Shown here one piece after another: positions 43,033 through 53,717 of a DNA stretch of 64,000 nucleotides. Each line of letters begins with the position of its first letter. Position 1 is the stretch's first letter. Under the pieces are notes generated by a model. The model had not been told where the DNA came from. It was given only the letters and a program-made list of their open reading frames with translations, and searched no databases. The stretch is from Amaurobius ferox. Its lineage: Eukaryota > Arthropoda > Arachnida > Araneae > Amaurobiidae. Position numbers and translations under genes: made by a program. The stretch spans positions 153,801,178 to 153,865,177 of the forward strand of contig OX578136.1 of NCBI GenBank assembly GCA_951213105.1, in the 5' to 3' direction.

Positions 43033-44090
43033 TGTTATGTGGGTTTTAACCACACGTCCTGTTAGAACGCATAAATCAGTGTTATTGTTTATTAAAACAA
43101 TCTCCGACATTGGCCGTGTCGAATAAAAATACATGAAAGTCAAATTATCGGAAAATGAGGACAACGGACATGATATAAAACGTTAACAAAATATCATTTA
43201 TTGACAAAAGGAAATTAAAATAATAATAGAAGAACATATTTAATTAATTCAATCAGCACTCTTACTAAAGCATACTTATTATTCACTGACATACGTGTTT
43301 AACATTTTTAAATCATAAACATTTAAAATATACATATTCAAATCCCCCTCATTTAAGTTCCCTATTAAATTCATTCTAATTATTTAACTCAAGTAATTTG
43401 GCTATAGATGTCGAGAGAGTGCAAATATTAATTAACAAATCGTCATCAGAACTGATAGTATAAGAGACATGCATTCAGTACCTTCAAATATATCATAAGA
43501 CCGTCACTGGAAGCGGGGCACTTCGACCGCGGAAATACCGGTCATCGCTGCGGACCTATTTTGGGAGAACTTTTCTCTCCGGAGCACACACCCAAAAATC
43601 TCCGTTCTGTCTGCAATCTTAAACTCAATTCCTCGTTCTTTCTTTTTAAAAATCTAACACTCTCTCGATCATCGGAAAAATCTCTCCTCCTACACAATTA
43701 AGCCCCAGGTTTGTTACTGGTCCCCCCAATTGAAGCCCCTGGTATTTTCATTGGATATTTCCAAAAATGTCCAGCTATTGGGTGCTGTGCTGACAGGAGG
43801 CTGGCGATCATCCCAGAATTAATATCTGGCAGGTGGACCGAGGGTTCTCACGACCTTGCGTGCACGTGCAGCCGAACCGGACAAGGGTCAGCTCTCCCCA
43901 AGAGCGCCCCGCTGTGCGCCCCTCAGTAACAGAACCAACGTTGTCCATACTTTCCAGAAACATGGCTTGCTCATCCTTTTGCAGGTGTTCTCTTAGGGAA
44001 GTGTATATGAGTTAAAGGAGAAGTACAGGGACCATCTTTGTAGGTTACACTCCTCCATAATTTGCAATGTCCCAGATTTGCCTTGGGACA
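43033..44090 (-). repeat. 3' LTR (1058 bp)
   Basis: On the minus strand it starts TGTCCCA and ends CATAACA (TG...CA). AATAAA signals occur in the downstream half. Compared with the other LTR I saw one 3-bp indel near 43230 and two substitutions near 43953 and 44000, so insertion was recent. The first 23 nt of U3 fold: TGTCCCA pairs with TGGGACA. The 72-residue frame at 43711-43929 is an antisense by-product and recurs in the other LTR. Confidence 0.95.
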
Positions 44091-44105
44091 TTCACCCCCC
44101 TTTCC
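44091..44105 (-). promoter_or_regulatory. Polypurine tract
   Basis: Directly inside the 3' LTR the minus strand reads GGAAAGGGGGGTGAA, the expected plus-strand DNA primer. Confidence 0.75.
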
Positions 44106-47100
44106 GTAGTAGAACCGTGCCACAGGCTAGTATTCACCTAAAAAAACTGTAAACGCATTTACACACACACATATATATATATATAACAAAATAATGCCAC
44201 AATGCACACCAATGTCATTAAACTCATGGAAAGATAAAGTGTAAGATATTTTTCTGTCTGACATGTTTGAGTTCTATAGAGATTCGAAGTCCAATAAATT
44301 GGCTGCCCAAAAGTTGAAAGAATGTTCATGGTAACAATGATAAGCGCAAAGTTCAAAAGTTTGTAAAGAGTGTGAAAAAGTTATTTTACAAAGAATTGTA
44401 GCAGAGGGTTTGCGTCTCTATATCACGCCACTGTTTCCTAGTTCAGTGTCCTGGAAAGTGCAAAGAAAATTAGAACTTGGAGATCTGCAGATGGAGCACA
44501 TCACTGTGTAGTTCCGCTGTGAAATAAACATATGTAGAATGCAAGTTTACGTATAAAGCACGACACTGCATCGTCTATCTCACTGTCATGGAGGTGTGAA
44601 AACTGTGATCTTTGAGAGTTTATGTGAAAATCACGCCACTGAATAATCGTCTATCACACTATCATGGGGGTGTGAAAATCGTGGACTTTGAAAGTTTTAT
44701 GTGGAAAGCACGACACTGCATAATCGTATCACTGTGATGGAAGTGCAAAGAAAATTGTAAGTCTGGAACTCTGTATGTGGATGACGTTACTGCATCACTT
44801 CTCGCTGTGGAGTAAACGTGGGAAGAAGAAAGTTTTCTTGTGAGAACAACACATCACTGTCTGTATCATATCACTGGATTTTCATGTATGGACGAATCTT
44901 AGTTGAGGCACACACTTTATCGATACACCAATGCATACATATACATACAGTCTGATGACACAAATTCTCTCTCTGGAATTTACAATACCCATTAAACATT
45001 AAGTCCCTGAGTTTTTTTTTTAGTTTTTTTTTTACAAAAAATAATTCCCTACTTAATTCGCCATTATTCAATTTTCAAAATACAGTACTTTCTCCTATCG
45101 TTATTATCATTTTTTGTTTTGTTTTTTATTTCTCTTTCTCACATTCCTTTCAACATTTAAGTTGCCCACAAAATTTTCTCACTGATTAAACATCTCACCA
45201 TTTACTAATATTTACAAATACATTATGCTATCTCATTGAAAATACAAAGAAAAACAAACAAATAAATTTTTGTCAATATTATCACGAATTGCCATGCCAT
45301 ATTACATTTCCTAATAAATTCAAAATTTGTACAAACACAATAAACATATTTTTTTTTTCAAATTATCAATTAACTCTCCTTTATATATCCCTTATATACA
45401 TAATCCCAAATTCTGTATTCCGAATCTCGCCTTAGCGTTTAGAATTTTCATCTAATAGACCATTTCCTAAAAATTTTCATACTTCTCTTACATTTATTCT
45501 TATCATAAATTTTGCAAATTTTCTTTTCAATAAACCATTTACAAATAAAATTCATAATTCTCTTATCCTTTTTTTTTTTATCACAAACTCCTTGGAAATT
45601 TTACCAATTTGCGTCCGTCGTTCTCTTTAATACTATCTGCCATAAATCCGTAATTATCTTACATTTTAAACTCCCTTATATTTCTTTCACGGTCTACATT
45701 CGTAACTTCTTTATATTAAACCTTCCCTAAACAGTAAGTATTTACTTTAATTTCTTCCTTGTAAACCGTCAGCTATCTTTTTCTTTTCTTTTTTTTTACC
45801 CATATAAACCCGTGAGTACCTATGCACAGAATAAACTTTTCCCGTCAACGTCAGTACACAAGCCCTTTTCATGAAACCAGTTTTCCCAGGGTTGGCAAGA
45901 CTCAGATATTCGGATAATTCCGGATTTTCAAAGGATCCCATGCCCTTACAGTTGTGGCCCCGCAGAAAAAATCCTGTGTGTTTGGCCGACCGGCCTCGTG
46001 TGAGAGATAAAGATGTGTGTTATCTACATGTTTGAGTGTTTTTTTTTTATTTTTAAAATGTGTAAAGGGAATTTTAAGTGTGATATGCAGAATTCTTTTT
46101 GGATTACCAAGGTGTACTGTATGCCGATGAAAGGGGTAAGTGTTTTTATTTATCCATTATCTTTTAAAAAGAAGAAAAATTACTTTATCGCGCATGGCTA
46201 AATGTTAACATGGAACCTCACCATGGTTTTGCTGAATGCGCAATATAAGTACGTCGATCATTCCCCTAGTTTCACTCAAAAATGTATAGATATTCCTTAA
46301 AGTTTTAATTTTTAACTTTAACAAAATTTATTATATTACTGTGTTAGTATTTTTAAATTTTTACCTATGTCTCATTGTCGTCCATTCCTATTCATTGCTA
46401 TCCCTTATGTTAAGATAATTGTATGTTATTCTCATTCCTTACTTATTTATTTATTTTTAAAACATTTATTTACTTTATCCAAATTTCGTGTCCTTACTAT
46501 TTACTCATTGATTTTAATGTAATTTCCCTTTATTCTTATATTTAAATTATTTTTATTACCATAAAAGTAATTTTCACCATATCCATTCCTATATATTTTA
46601 TTTATTTATTCCGTTTTTCTTCTAAATCACTCGCTTATAATATTTAAAATGTCGCAAAGTGTTTTCCGTTAAAGTCTTACTTAAATTAATTTTTTGCAAT
46701 AATTATTTAGAATTCCATCTGTTTATAATGCACTAGTTATTTAAAATTACTAAAATCCCCTTTAATTGCACTCCAATATTATTTTTAAATTCCATGTTAA
46801 TTTAAACTTTCCTAATTAATGTAACATTTATTTAAAATTCCCTAATTAATAATTCAATGTTTATTTAAAATTTTCTAATTAATGTAATATTTATTTAAAA
46901 TTTCTTTTATTTTTAATTCAATATTTATTTAAAGTTTGCGCCCCGTTTTACGCGCTTTTCGTGCAATTTTTGATGTATATTTTCTCTCGCCCCTATTTTT
47001 TTTTTTTTTTATTATTATTATTTATATATATTTGTATATAAAATTTGTTGTAGTCGTGTTTCCAAAATTCACCCATATTTCTCTTGAAATTCTTATCTAA

Positions 47101-47184
47101 CCTTATTTTTCTTTATTTACAATTTCAATTCCGAGTTTAAAATATAAGAATTTGTATATCTATTCCTACATTTATTTTAAATTT
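44106..47184 (-). other. Long non-coding 3' region of the LTR element
   Basis: About 3.1 kb between the end of pol and the 3' LTR has no long frame on the minus strand. At about 44400-44870 there are five to six diverged units of about 76 bp (GCACGACACTGCAT, CACTGTCATGGAGGTGTG). At about 46700-46940 ATTTAAAATT(C/T)CCTAATTAAT-type phrases recur. If an env-like gene was once here it is unrecognisable. Confidence 0.65.
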
Positions 47185-47446
47185 TTATTCTTTTCTAACC
47201 TTACTTCTTAAAGCATACGTGTGAGAAGGCATTGGCCTATGTACTGATGTCTTGTTAAGTTTCTCTTCATCCTGTATACTCTCCCCGATTCTGGAACCTT
47301 CCTGCGCAGAATTGACTAGGGAGAAATCCCTGTGTTTTTCCCTTGTACCAGAAACCAGTTCTTGCGATTGTGCTTGTACTGTTTGCGTTTGTACGGAATC
47401 AGTCCCCTTTTTATTTTCGATGTTTTCCTCTTGCCCAAGCTGGGGA
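47185..47446 (-). pseudogene. Out-of-frame C-terminal tail of Pol
   Basis: After the C11 run (47447-47457, G-run on the plus strand) the pol frame soon stops at 47411. A different frame stays open to 47185 and ends HTYALRSKVRKE. A Y-x-L-R-basic ending is common at the end of Gypsy Pol proteins, so this is probably the true tail, displaced by a length change in the homopolymer. I see this frame only as open sequence and have not joined the parts. Confidence 0.65.
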
Positions 47447-50400
47447 GGGGGGGGGGGAATCGTCAAGTTGCACTTGACGCTGGTCCAGAATACGGTCCGA
47501 AGTAATGGCATTCTCGTTGTTGGTGCTCTCTGGCATGTGATGAGGAGGGATGGCATGTTCAGTGTTAGTCGCATTTTCCATCTCTGGCACGGCTAGGTTC
47601 TTTGCCAGGGGTACGGGTGCGCAGTTGTTTGTGAGAGGAGGAGGGGGCGTTCGTTCATCGTTATTGTGTTGGCTGTTGACATTCTGCGATTGGCGTGCGT
47701 TTTGTTTACTTATGACTTGTGGCTCAAACTCGTCAAATAAGAAATACGGGAAGGAATTGTTGCTTTCCGGTTGAGGGGATTGAATTGGTTCTATATTTGG
47801 GGTGGGTAATAGTGGCGATTTGTACTTCATAATTTTCGTTGATTCCTGTGGGTGTTTTAAGTGTTCCCTCCTATCGATGATAACTCTCAGACGATTTATG
47901 TGGACTCTTTGTGTCTTAGCGAAAGGTTTTTCACACAATTGGATAATGTATATGAACCTGTTTATTCTATCTATTATTCGGTATGGACCTGAGAACTTTG
48001 CTGTACCAAACGCATTTTGCCCCTCTAAAAACACTCGACTCCCTATTTTTAACTCTTGCATGTTGGCTCTGGAAAACTGCTGTTCTTCCTGTCGGTCTTT
48101 TGCCTGATTTAAATTTTTGGTTACTGCCCTAAAAGTATTTTGCATGGTAGTGATTTTATTTGAAATGTAATTGGGGTATGCTGTGTCCTGTTCATTTAAA
48201 ATCTGTGACTCGAATAATGTTGGTATGTCCCGCCCGTAGAAAAGAAAATTTGGTGTTTCCCCTGTTGATGAATGTACCGTTGCGTTGTATGTCATCGTGT
48301 GAATTTGGACTGCTGTATCCCAATAAGGCGAGTTTTCTGTGAGTGTGTATATGGTATTTTTAATGGCATGGTGTGGTTTCTCTATTTGTCCATTCACAAA
48401 CGGGCACCGAACTGACGTGAGTCTTGATATTATCTGTAACCTCCTTGTCATTGCTTGGAAAATTTTTGATGTAAATTGGGTACCGTTGTCACTTTGGATC
48501 GTCCAGGGAAAACCTTTGTCTACAAAACATTCTAACAGCCTCTCTGCTATAGTTTCCGCCCGTATGTCAGGAATAGGGAATACTGTGAGGTACTTTGTGA
48601 ATTGACAGATCATGGTTAGCAGGTATTTGTTATTATTTACACTTGTTTTGAAAGGACTGCATAAATCAATTGATACTTTATGAAGAGGGCCTTCCGGGGT
48701 AGGATTTCTGCCCATTACTGCTAATTGTAATTTTCCCTTCCTTGCACGGCATGTCTCACAAGAAAGTACATAATTATGGGTGTCACTGTACATCCCGTTC
48801 CAAAAATAGCGATCTTCTAACAGTTTGAAGGTTTTGTCAACCCCTGAATGTGTGACGTGAGCCATGGCTAAAACATTTCTTTGTAACCCCCTCGGAATAA
48901 CAATTGTCTTCTTGTAATCCTCTCGCCAAGGACGATCTTTCCATCTACCTATATGCATTAGTAAGTCTGTTTCTTCGTCGATATAAAATGCCTCATAATT
49001 CTTGTTGTTTTTATTTTTATAACTCCTCAAATTTTCTCTTAGTTCTTTTATTTTTGTATCTCTATCTTGTTCTCTCAAAATGTCCCGAATACTGGGGACG
49101 TCTATCATTTTATTTACATTATTTATATATATACTTTCTGCGTTGACATATCCATTACTTTCATCCTGTGTCCTGTGTTCAACATTGTTGATACACTGTC
49201 CGCTGGTTTGTTTATTTACAATTTCGCTCTTTTCAAATCCGCTGTGTTCCCCTCTGTTTACATATGAAAACCGGTCTTCGCTGCCCCTCTCCTGCGTCGG
49301 GCTAGTGTGACGAGCTTGTTCCGCATCTCTTCTCGCATCGCGGTTGTTTGAAAAATCTTCCCGACTTAAATAATCGGCCAGAACGTTCTCTTTCCCTGGG
49401 AGATGGATAAATTTAAATTTATATTCAGCGATTTCAAGAGCCCACCTTTGCATGATTGTTGGAGGATTTTGCATTTTTAAATGGTCCCCTAAGGATCGGT
49501 GATCGGACAAAATGAAGAATTCTCGGCCGTAAAGAAAATTTCTAAAAAATTGAATCCCCTGATGGATGGCGAGGAGTTCCGTTTTCACTGCCGGGTATTT
49601 CTGCTCTTGTGGATTTAATTTTCTACTATAATAGGCTATGGGTTTTAAAATTCCATCTCTTTTCTGAAGCAAAACTGCGCTCAGAGACACCAAACTTGCA
49701 TCAGTGTTCAGGAAGAAGTCATGGTTAAAGTTCGGCTGTATTAAAATGGGTTTTTTAAAAAAACAGTCCTGCAATTTTTGGAATGCGTTCTCGTGTTCTG
49801 GGTTCCAATGAAATTTCTTGTCTTTTTGTGTTAAATCTGACAATACTGCCGTTATCTGTGCGTAATCCTTAATTGAATTTCTGTAAAAGTTGCATACTCC
49901 GAGGAATCTTTTTAATTTTCTCAAGGTTTTTGGGACCGGGAAAGATGTAATTTTTGTAATGTTGCTGTCCGTTGGACTTATCCCTTTATCTGTAATTTCG
50001 TATCCCAGGTAATCAATTTTGTGTAGAAAGAAGTCACATTTATTCGGTGACAGTGTTAAATTGTTCTCTTTGAGTCTTTTAAATACTTTTTGTAATTTTC
50101 TTTTCATATATTCGTATGAATCGGCCGGTATAATAATGTCATCGATATAGGCCAGAACATTTTCTTCATATAAGTCTCCCAAAACAATATCCATTATATT
50201 TTGAAAAATAGGTGCCGAACTTATGTGGCCAAATACCATCCTATTATATTTAAAATTTCCCCAAGGCGTAGTGAAAGAAAAAATGTCTTGTGCGCTTGGA
50301 TTTAGTACCACCTGAGAAAATGCACTATTAAAATCTAATTTCGAAAAATATCTGAATCCTGATAATTTTGTTATGATGTCGTTAATTTTTGGAATATGGT

Positions 50401-51901
50401 AAGGGAATATAGTTGAGATATTATTTATTAGTCTGAGGTCTAAGCATAATCTATGCTCTCCGTTTTTCTTTTTTACGAGTAACATTGGACAGGCGTATTT
50501 GGATTGCGTTTTTGCGATAATTCCTGCCTGTTCTAAATCTTTTAACTGGGCTTTTGCCGTATTTTGTAGAGAATATGGGATGTCGTAGGGTCTGGATTTA
50601 ATCGCGTGGTTATGTGTTAACTCGATATTAGGTTGGATTATGTCCGTAGCTCCTATTGTTGAATTTCTCTTCGAAAAAATGTCCGCGTACTGTACTAAAA
50701 ATTCCTGGAAGTCCTGTTTCATGTTTTCGTTCATATGTTGTAGATTGAAATCGTCAGGTTTAATGTCTCGCCTCCTCTGTTCTAAAATTTCCGGTGTCGC
50801 TTGTATTAAATTTATTATCTCTGTATGGTCCTGTAATTTTTCGTCATTTTCTGTATTTTGCTCCTGTTGAATTTCAAATTGTTCAGATAGCGACCCTAAA
50901 ATCATGTTTTTATTTAACGTTATATCTGATTGAGTGGTATTTTTTACATTGATCCAAATGCCTGTTTCTGCCATTTTGTAAACCCCATATTCCATATTTA
51001 CGTATGATTTCTCCGCCGGCTCAAATAATACTTCTGTGCCTTCCTGAATTTCAATTTCTGGCACCACAAAAATCGATTTAGTCTGGTTTGGCATTAACTT
51101 AACTTTTCTGTTTGTCTTAGTCACGTTAGGTTTTAGTACGGTATTGTAAATTTGATCCTCCTGTGATTTTTGACTGTGGGTATTTAGGGGGATTTCTGTA
51201 TTACCAATTTTTAATACGTTACTCTGTGTGTCTAGGACCCCTGCATGTTTTTGAATAAAATCGTATCCCAGAATTCCTTTATATGTGTGAGGGAAAAGTG
51301 ACCTAGTTATAAAAAATATATGCTTAAATTTTTGGTTATTAATCTTGAAACCGATTTCTACAGTCTTGGTATAATCGATGTTGTGTCCTGAAAGAGTCGT
51401 GATTGTTACCGCTCTTGAAACATATTTTACAGCAGTATTTTCTTTAATTTTCTCGAAAATATCATTCGCCAAAACTGAAATAGATGCGCCGGAGTCTAAG
51501 AGAATTTTCGTCTCAGTGTTTTGAAATTTAATTTCTACCGTGGGTAATTCCGTATTTAATTCATCTCCAACTGACGCGATAAGTTCAACTTTGTCCTTCC
51601 TGTCCTTAAAGTCCTCTCTTTCTCCACTATTTTGGGTTCTGTAACTACCAAAATTTTCTCTATCAATTTGAATTTCATACTTTCCAACATTTTGTCCCTC
51701 GTTCTCAATATTTATTTGTGTAACATGCCTTAAATTTTTATCCTCTCTGGAATTCTTTCTATCTATGCACTGAACCTCTCTTGAATTATTTTCTATGCAA
51801 TTTCTATCACTAACAGGGATTTTATTTTTATTTAACGGAGACTGAACCCTAATTCTACGCCTTTGTTGACGATCATTCTCAATCTCCCCTTCTAGTTTAA
51901 A
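47411..51901 (-). CDS. pol: Pol: protease, reverse transcriptase, RNase H, integrase
   Basis: The frame is entered by -1 frameshift near 51895-51901. The first in-frame ATG is at 51472, and residue numbers start there. Protease: the active-site LLDSGAS lies just upstream of that ATG, and ILGYDFI is near residue 70. RT (about 290-500): LCLDLR near 345, FSKLDFNSAF with D380, and YIDD at 442-445. RNase H: D591, E632 and D657, with YYSRKL near 615. Integrase: H872/H875 and C905/C908 of the zinc-binding domain; D936, D995 and E1031 with exactly 35 residues between the last two; and SGPYRIID at 1161-1168, the GPY/F module. The acidic catalytic residues of RT, RNase H and integrase are all present. 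A proline-rich tail (about 1205 onward) follows, then premature termination after the C11 run. The protein copies the RNA and integrates the cDNA within Gag particles. Confidence 0.93.
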   Translation of the reverse strand, partial: FKLEGEIENDRQQRRRIRVQSPLNKNKIPVSDRNCIENNSREVQCIDRKNSREDKNLRHVTQINIENEGQNVGKYEIQIDRENFGSYRTQNSGEREDFKDRKDKVELIASVGDELNTELPTVEIKFQNTETKILLDSGASISVLANDIFEKIKENTAVKYVSRAVTITTLSGHNIDYTKTVEIGFKINNQKFKHIFFITRSLFPHTYKGILGYDFIQKHAGVLDTQSNVLKIGNTEIPLNTHSQKSQEDQIYNTVLKPNVTKTNRKVKLMPNQTKSIFVVPEIEIQEGTEVLFEPAEKSYVNMEYGVYKMAETGIWINVKNTTQSDITLNKNMILGSLSEQFEIQQEQNTENDEKLQDHTEIINLIQATPEILEQRRRDIKPDDFNLQHMNENMKQDFQEFLVQYADIFSKRNSTIGATDIIQPNIELTHNHAIKSRPYDIPYSLQNTAKAQLKDLEQAGIIAKTQSKYACPMLLVKKKNGEHRLCLDLRLINNISTIFPYHIPKINDIITKLSGFRYFSKLDFNSAFSQVVLNPSAQDIFSFTTPWGNFKYNRMVFGHISSAPIFQNIMDIVLGDLYEENVLAYIDDIIIPADSYEYMKRKLQKVFKRLKENNLTLSPNKCDFFLHKIDYLGYEITDKGISPTDSNITKITSFPVPKTLRKLKRFLGVCNFYRNSIKDYAQITAVLSDLTQKDKKFHWNPEHENAFQKLQDCFFKKPILIQPNFNHDFFLNTDASLVSLSAVLLQKRDGILKPIAYYSRKLNPQEQKYPAVKTELLAIHQGIQFFRNFLYGREFFILSDHRSLGDHLKMQNPPTIMQRWALEIAEYKFKFIHLPGKENVLADYLSREDFSNNRDARRDAEQARHTSPTQERGSEDRFSYVNRGEHSGFEKSEIVNKQTSGQCINNVEHRTQDESNGYVNAESIYINNVNKMIDVPSIRDILREQDRDTKIKELRENLRSYKNKNNKNYEAFYIDEETDLLMHIGRWKDRPWREDYKKTIVIPRGLQRNVLAMAHVTHSGVDKTFKLLEDRYFWNGMYSDTHNYVLSCETCRARKGKLQLAVMGRNPTPEGPLHKVSIDLCSPFKTSVNNNKYLLTMICQFTKYLTVFPIPDIRAETIAERLLECFVDKGFPWTIQSDNGTQFTSKIFQAMTRRLQIISRLTSVRCPFVNGQIEKPHHAIKNTIYTLTENSPYWDTAVQIHTMTYNATVHSSTGETPNFLFYGRDIPTLFESQILNEQDTAYPNYISNKITTMQNTFRAVTKNLNQAKDRQEEQQFSRANMQELKIGSRVFLEGQNAFGTAKFSGPYRIIDRINRFIYIIQLCEKPFAKTQRVHINRLRVIIDRREHLKHPQESTKIMKYKSPLLPTPNIEPIQSPQPESNNSFPYFLFDEFEPQVISKQNARQSQNVNSQHNNDERTPPPPLTNNCAPVPLAKNLAVPEMENATNTEHAIPPHHMPESTNNENAITSDRILDQRQVQLDDSPPPSPAWARGKHRK
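51837..51901 (-). promoter_or_regulatory. -1 ribosomal frameshift signal between gag and pol
   Basis: On the minus strand the heptamer TTTAAAC (51901-51895) is in the gag frame as T-TTA-AAC, directly followed by the TAG stop (51894-51892). After a 7-nt spacer, GGAGATTGA (51887-51879) can pair with TCAGTCTCC (51845-51837) in a 9-bp stem with one G-U, around a 33-nt loop. Slipping back by one base enters the open pol frame. UUUAAAC is one of the most efficient known -1 sites. Confidence 0.8.
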
Positions 51902-52411
51902 TTTCTGTTAAAATTTGTATTTCGTCTAGAATCGTGCTTGTTAAAATTTGTTTTCTGTCTAAAATCATTCCTGTCATTGGCGTATCTGTCCGAGTTATCC
52001 ATATATTTAAATTTACCTTGGTTTTGTCTCTGAAAATCATTTTTGTAACGCGGAACCTCAAAATTCCGTTCGCCATTCCTATGTGTATATTTGTGGCTAC
52101 CCATTCTTCCTCCATTAACATATTCGTTTCCATAAGTTCGCTTTTCCTCCCTATAGTCTTGCGTACGTGAGGGGTAAAATCTATCTGGGGGTACATTGTA
52201 TGTCGTATTGGGAAACCTCTCCGCATAATCTTGTTGGTGGCGGGTGGGGGAAAACTTTCTCCGTGCATAATGTTCTGTTGGTTTCCGAATAGTCTGTAAT
52301 GATATGTGCGCTTGATTATTTCTTTCTCTAATATAATGCCAGCAATCCTGCATAAAGTGTCCAAATTTACCACAAAAATCGCATGAATATGTGTTCGTTA
52401 TCTGATAATCA
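51892..52411 (-). CDS. gag: Gag nucleocapsid segment with CCHC zinc knuckle
   Basis: The frame is open from just after the A9 run to the TAG at 51892. Near its start is a perfect C-x2-C-x4-H-x4-C zinc knuckle (CDFCGKFGHFMQDC), followed by a strongly basic, Arg/Asn/Tyr-rich tail (RKFSPTRHQQDY..., NFNRN). This is the RNA-binding nucleocapsid part of Gag. It lies one frame back from the capsid part, which stops at 52398. It ends on the frameshift heptamer that leads to pol. Confidence 0.85.
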
Positions 52412-53114
52412 TTTTTTTTTCTCTAATTTTAAGATGATTTATTTCTTCTGTTATTTTTTCCAGTAAATTAGAATTAAACTGTTGTTGCTCCTTTTTAAAT
52501 GTTTGAATATCACTGTACTGAGATATGTTATTTAATTCAACTGTTGTTGTCAGATTGGCCGCTTCTAAGTTTTGGGCAATTTTTACCGCATCCTTAAAGC
52601 TTTTTGGGTCATTTTTCATAATTTCTTTCCGATATTCGGGCTCAACTGCCTCCAAAAATTTACTTAGGCTGAGTTTGTCCATAATTGCGTGTGTGTGTTC
52701 ATTAAGTTGTGTTTCACCTACGTAGTTTAAAGTTAATGTTGTAATTCTATGTGCTAATTCTTTAATATTTTCTCCCTTAGTTTGTTTAGCAGTTGAAAAA
52801 AGAATTTGATTTGTAGTGACATTAGGTTCGGATGTGAAAAAATCTAGGAATTTTTGCTTGAAAATGTCGAAAGATGTTTCGCTACGCAGATCCTTTGAGC
52901 TGATGTAGAATTTTCTTGCGTTTCCGCGCAGACGGGATTTAACAATTGCTAGCTTCTCTAAATCGTTCCAATTTGTTAGGTCACTTAAAGATTCCATCTG
53001 TTCGAAAAATATGGAGGTCTCATTTTCGTCGCTTCCGCTCAGTTCTCCTAACAAGGAAATAATCCCCGGAATCCTACTTGTAGGCGTCACCGTCATATCA
53101 CCCCTTTCTGTCAT
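52398..53114 (-). CDS. gag: Gag capsid-like segment
   Basis: 238 residues from the ATG at 53114. The region FFEQMESLSDLTNWNDLEKL...LRGNARKFY...FDIFKQKFLDFF fits the retrotransposon Gag (capsid-like) fold, which builds the particle. The C-terminal part (QTFKKEQQQFNSN...ITEEINHLKIREKK) is a probable coiled coil. The frame stops at TAA (52398-52400), just past the A9 run at 52412-52420, while the zinc-knuckle part continues in the -1 frame. This may be slippage on the A-run or a one-base deletion in this copy; the second seems more likely because a separate strong frameshift site already serves gag-pol. Confidence 0.85.
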   Translation of the reverse strand: MTERGDMTVTPTSRIPGIISLLGELSGSDENETSIFFEQMESLSDLTNWNDLEKLAIVKSRLRGNARKFYISSKDLRSETSFDIFKQKFLDFFTSEPNVTTNQILFSTAKQTKGENIKELAHRITTLTLNYVGETQLNEHTHAIMDKLSLSKFLEAVEPEYRKEIMKNDPKSFKDAVKIAQNLEAANLTTTVELNNISQYSDIQTFKKEQQQFNSNLLEKITEEINHLKIREKKMIIR

Positions 53115-53717
53115 TTTTTAAAAAAAATTGTTAAGTTTTTCCTTAATTTTCTAATCCAAAATTTCTATCCCTACGAACAATGCGCGTTTACATAAATACA
53201 ACACTTTTCATGCAACATAAAATACAATTATTGATACTCAAAAATCTTAAACATAAAATCATACTCCTACGCAATTCTTATCTCCCAGAAATTTAGCTCC
53301 CAAAAGAATATTACCATCCATTATTAATTTCTCCAATTTTTCTCCCCTAACTCAATATATTTAAATCCTATAATTCTCTTTCTTAAATATACACAATATT
53401 TCTTAGATACACATTTCATATACATATGGCATAACACTTGTGACAACATCTATTTTCTTAAATGTCCTCATTTCCTTATGTTACGTTTACTTTTAAAGTT
53501 TACGTTTTTTATTTTAAATTTATTTCAAGATAATTTTATTTTAATTCAAGCTAATTTTATTTTAAGTTTTATTTTAAGTTAATTTTATTTTATTTTAAGT
53601 TAATTTTATTTTAAATTTTCCTATCGCGCACATTAATTTTAATTTATTCACAAAAAAAAATTTTCAGTTATTTTAACAATTATTTTTATTTCGCATCCTG
53701 GTCATCGGAACCATTTT
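53115..53717 (-). other. 5' leader of the LTR element
   Basis: About 600 nt of AT-rich sequence between the primer-binding site and gag. It includes TTTTATTTTAAGTTAATTTTATTTTAAATT-like simple stretches at about 53520-53620. Confidence 0.8.
53696..53713 (-). promoter_or_regulatory. Candidate primer-binding site
   Basis: Four bases inside the 5' LTR the minus strand reads TGGTTCCGATGACCAGGA. The leading TGG complements a tRNA CCA end. The rest looks like acceptor and T-stem sequence, but I could not name the tRNA and there may be a one-base offset. Confidence 0.6.

Noticed and set aside
43711..43929. 72-residue frame found identically at 54393-54611
   Set aside because: Both lie antisense within the two LTRs. 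The identity reflects LTR duplication, not a gene family.
44106..47184. Envelope-like gene after pol
   Set aside because: No long frame, signal peptide, cleavage site or membrane segment in order was found on the element's strand.
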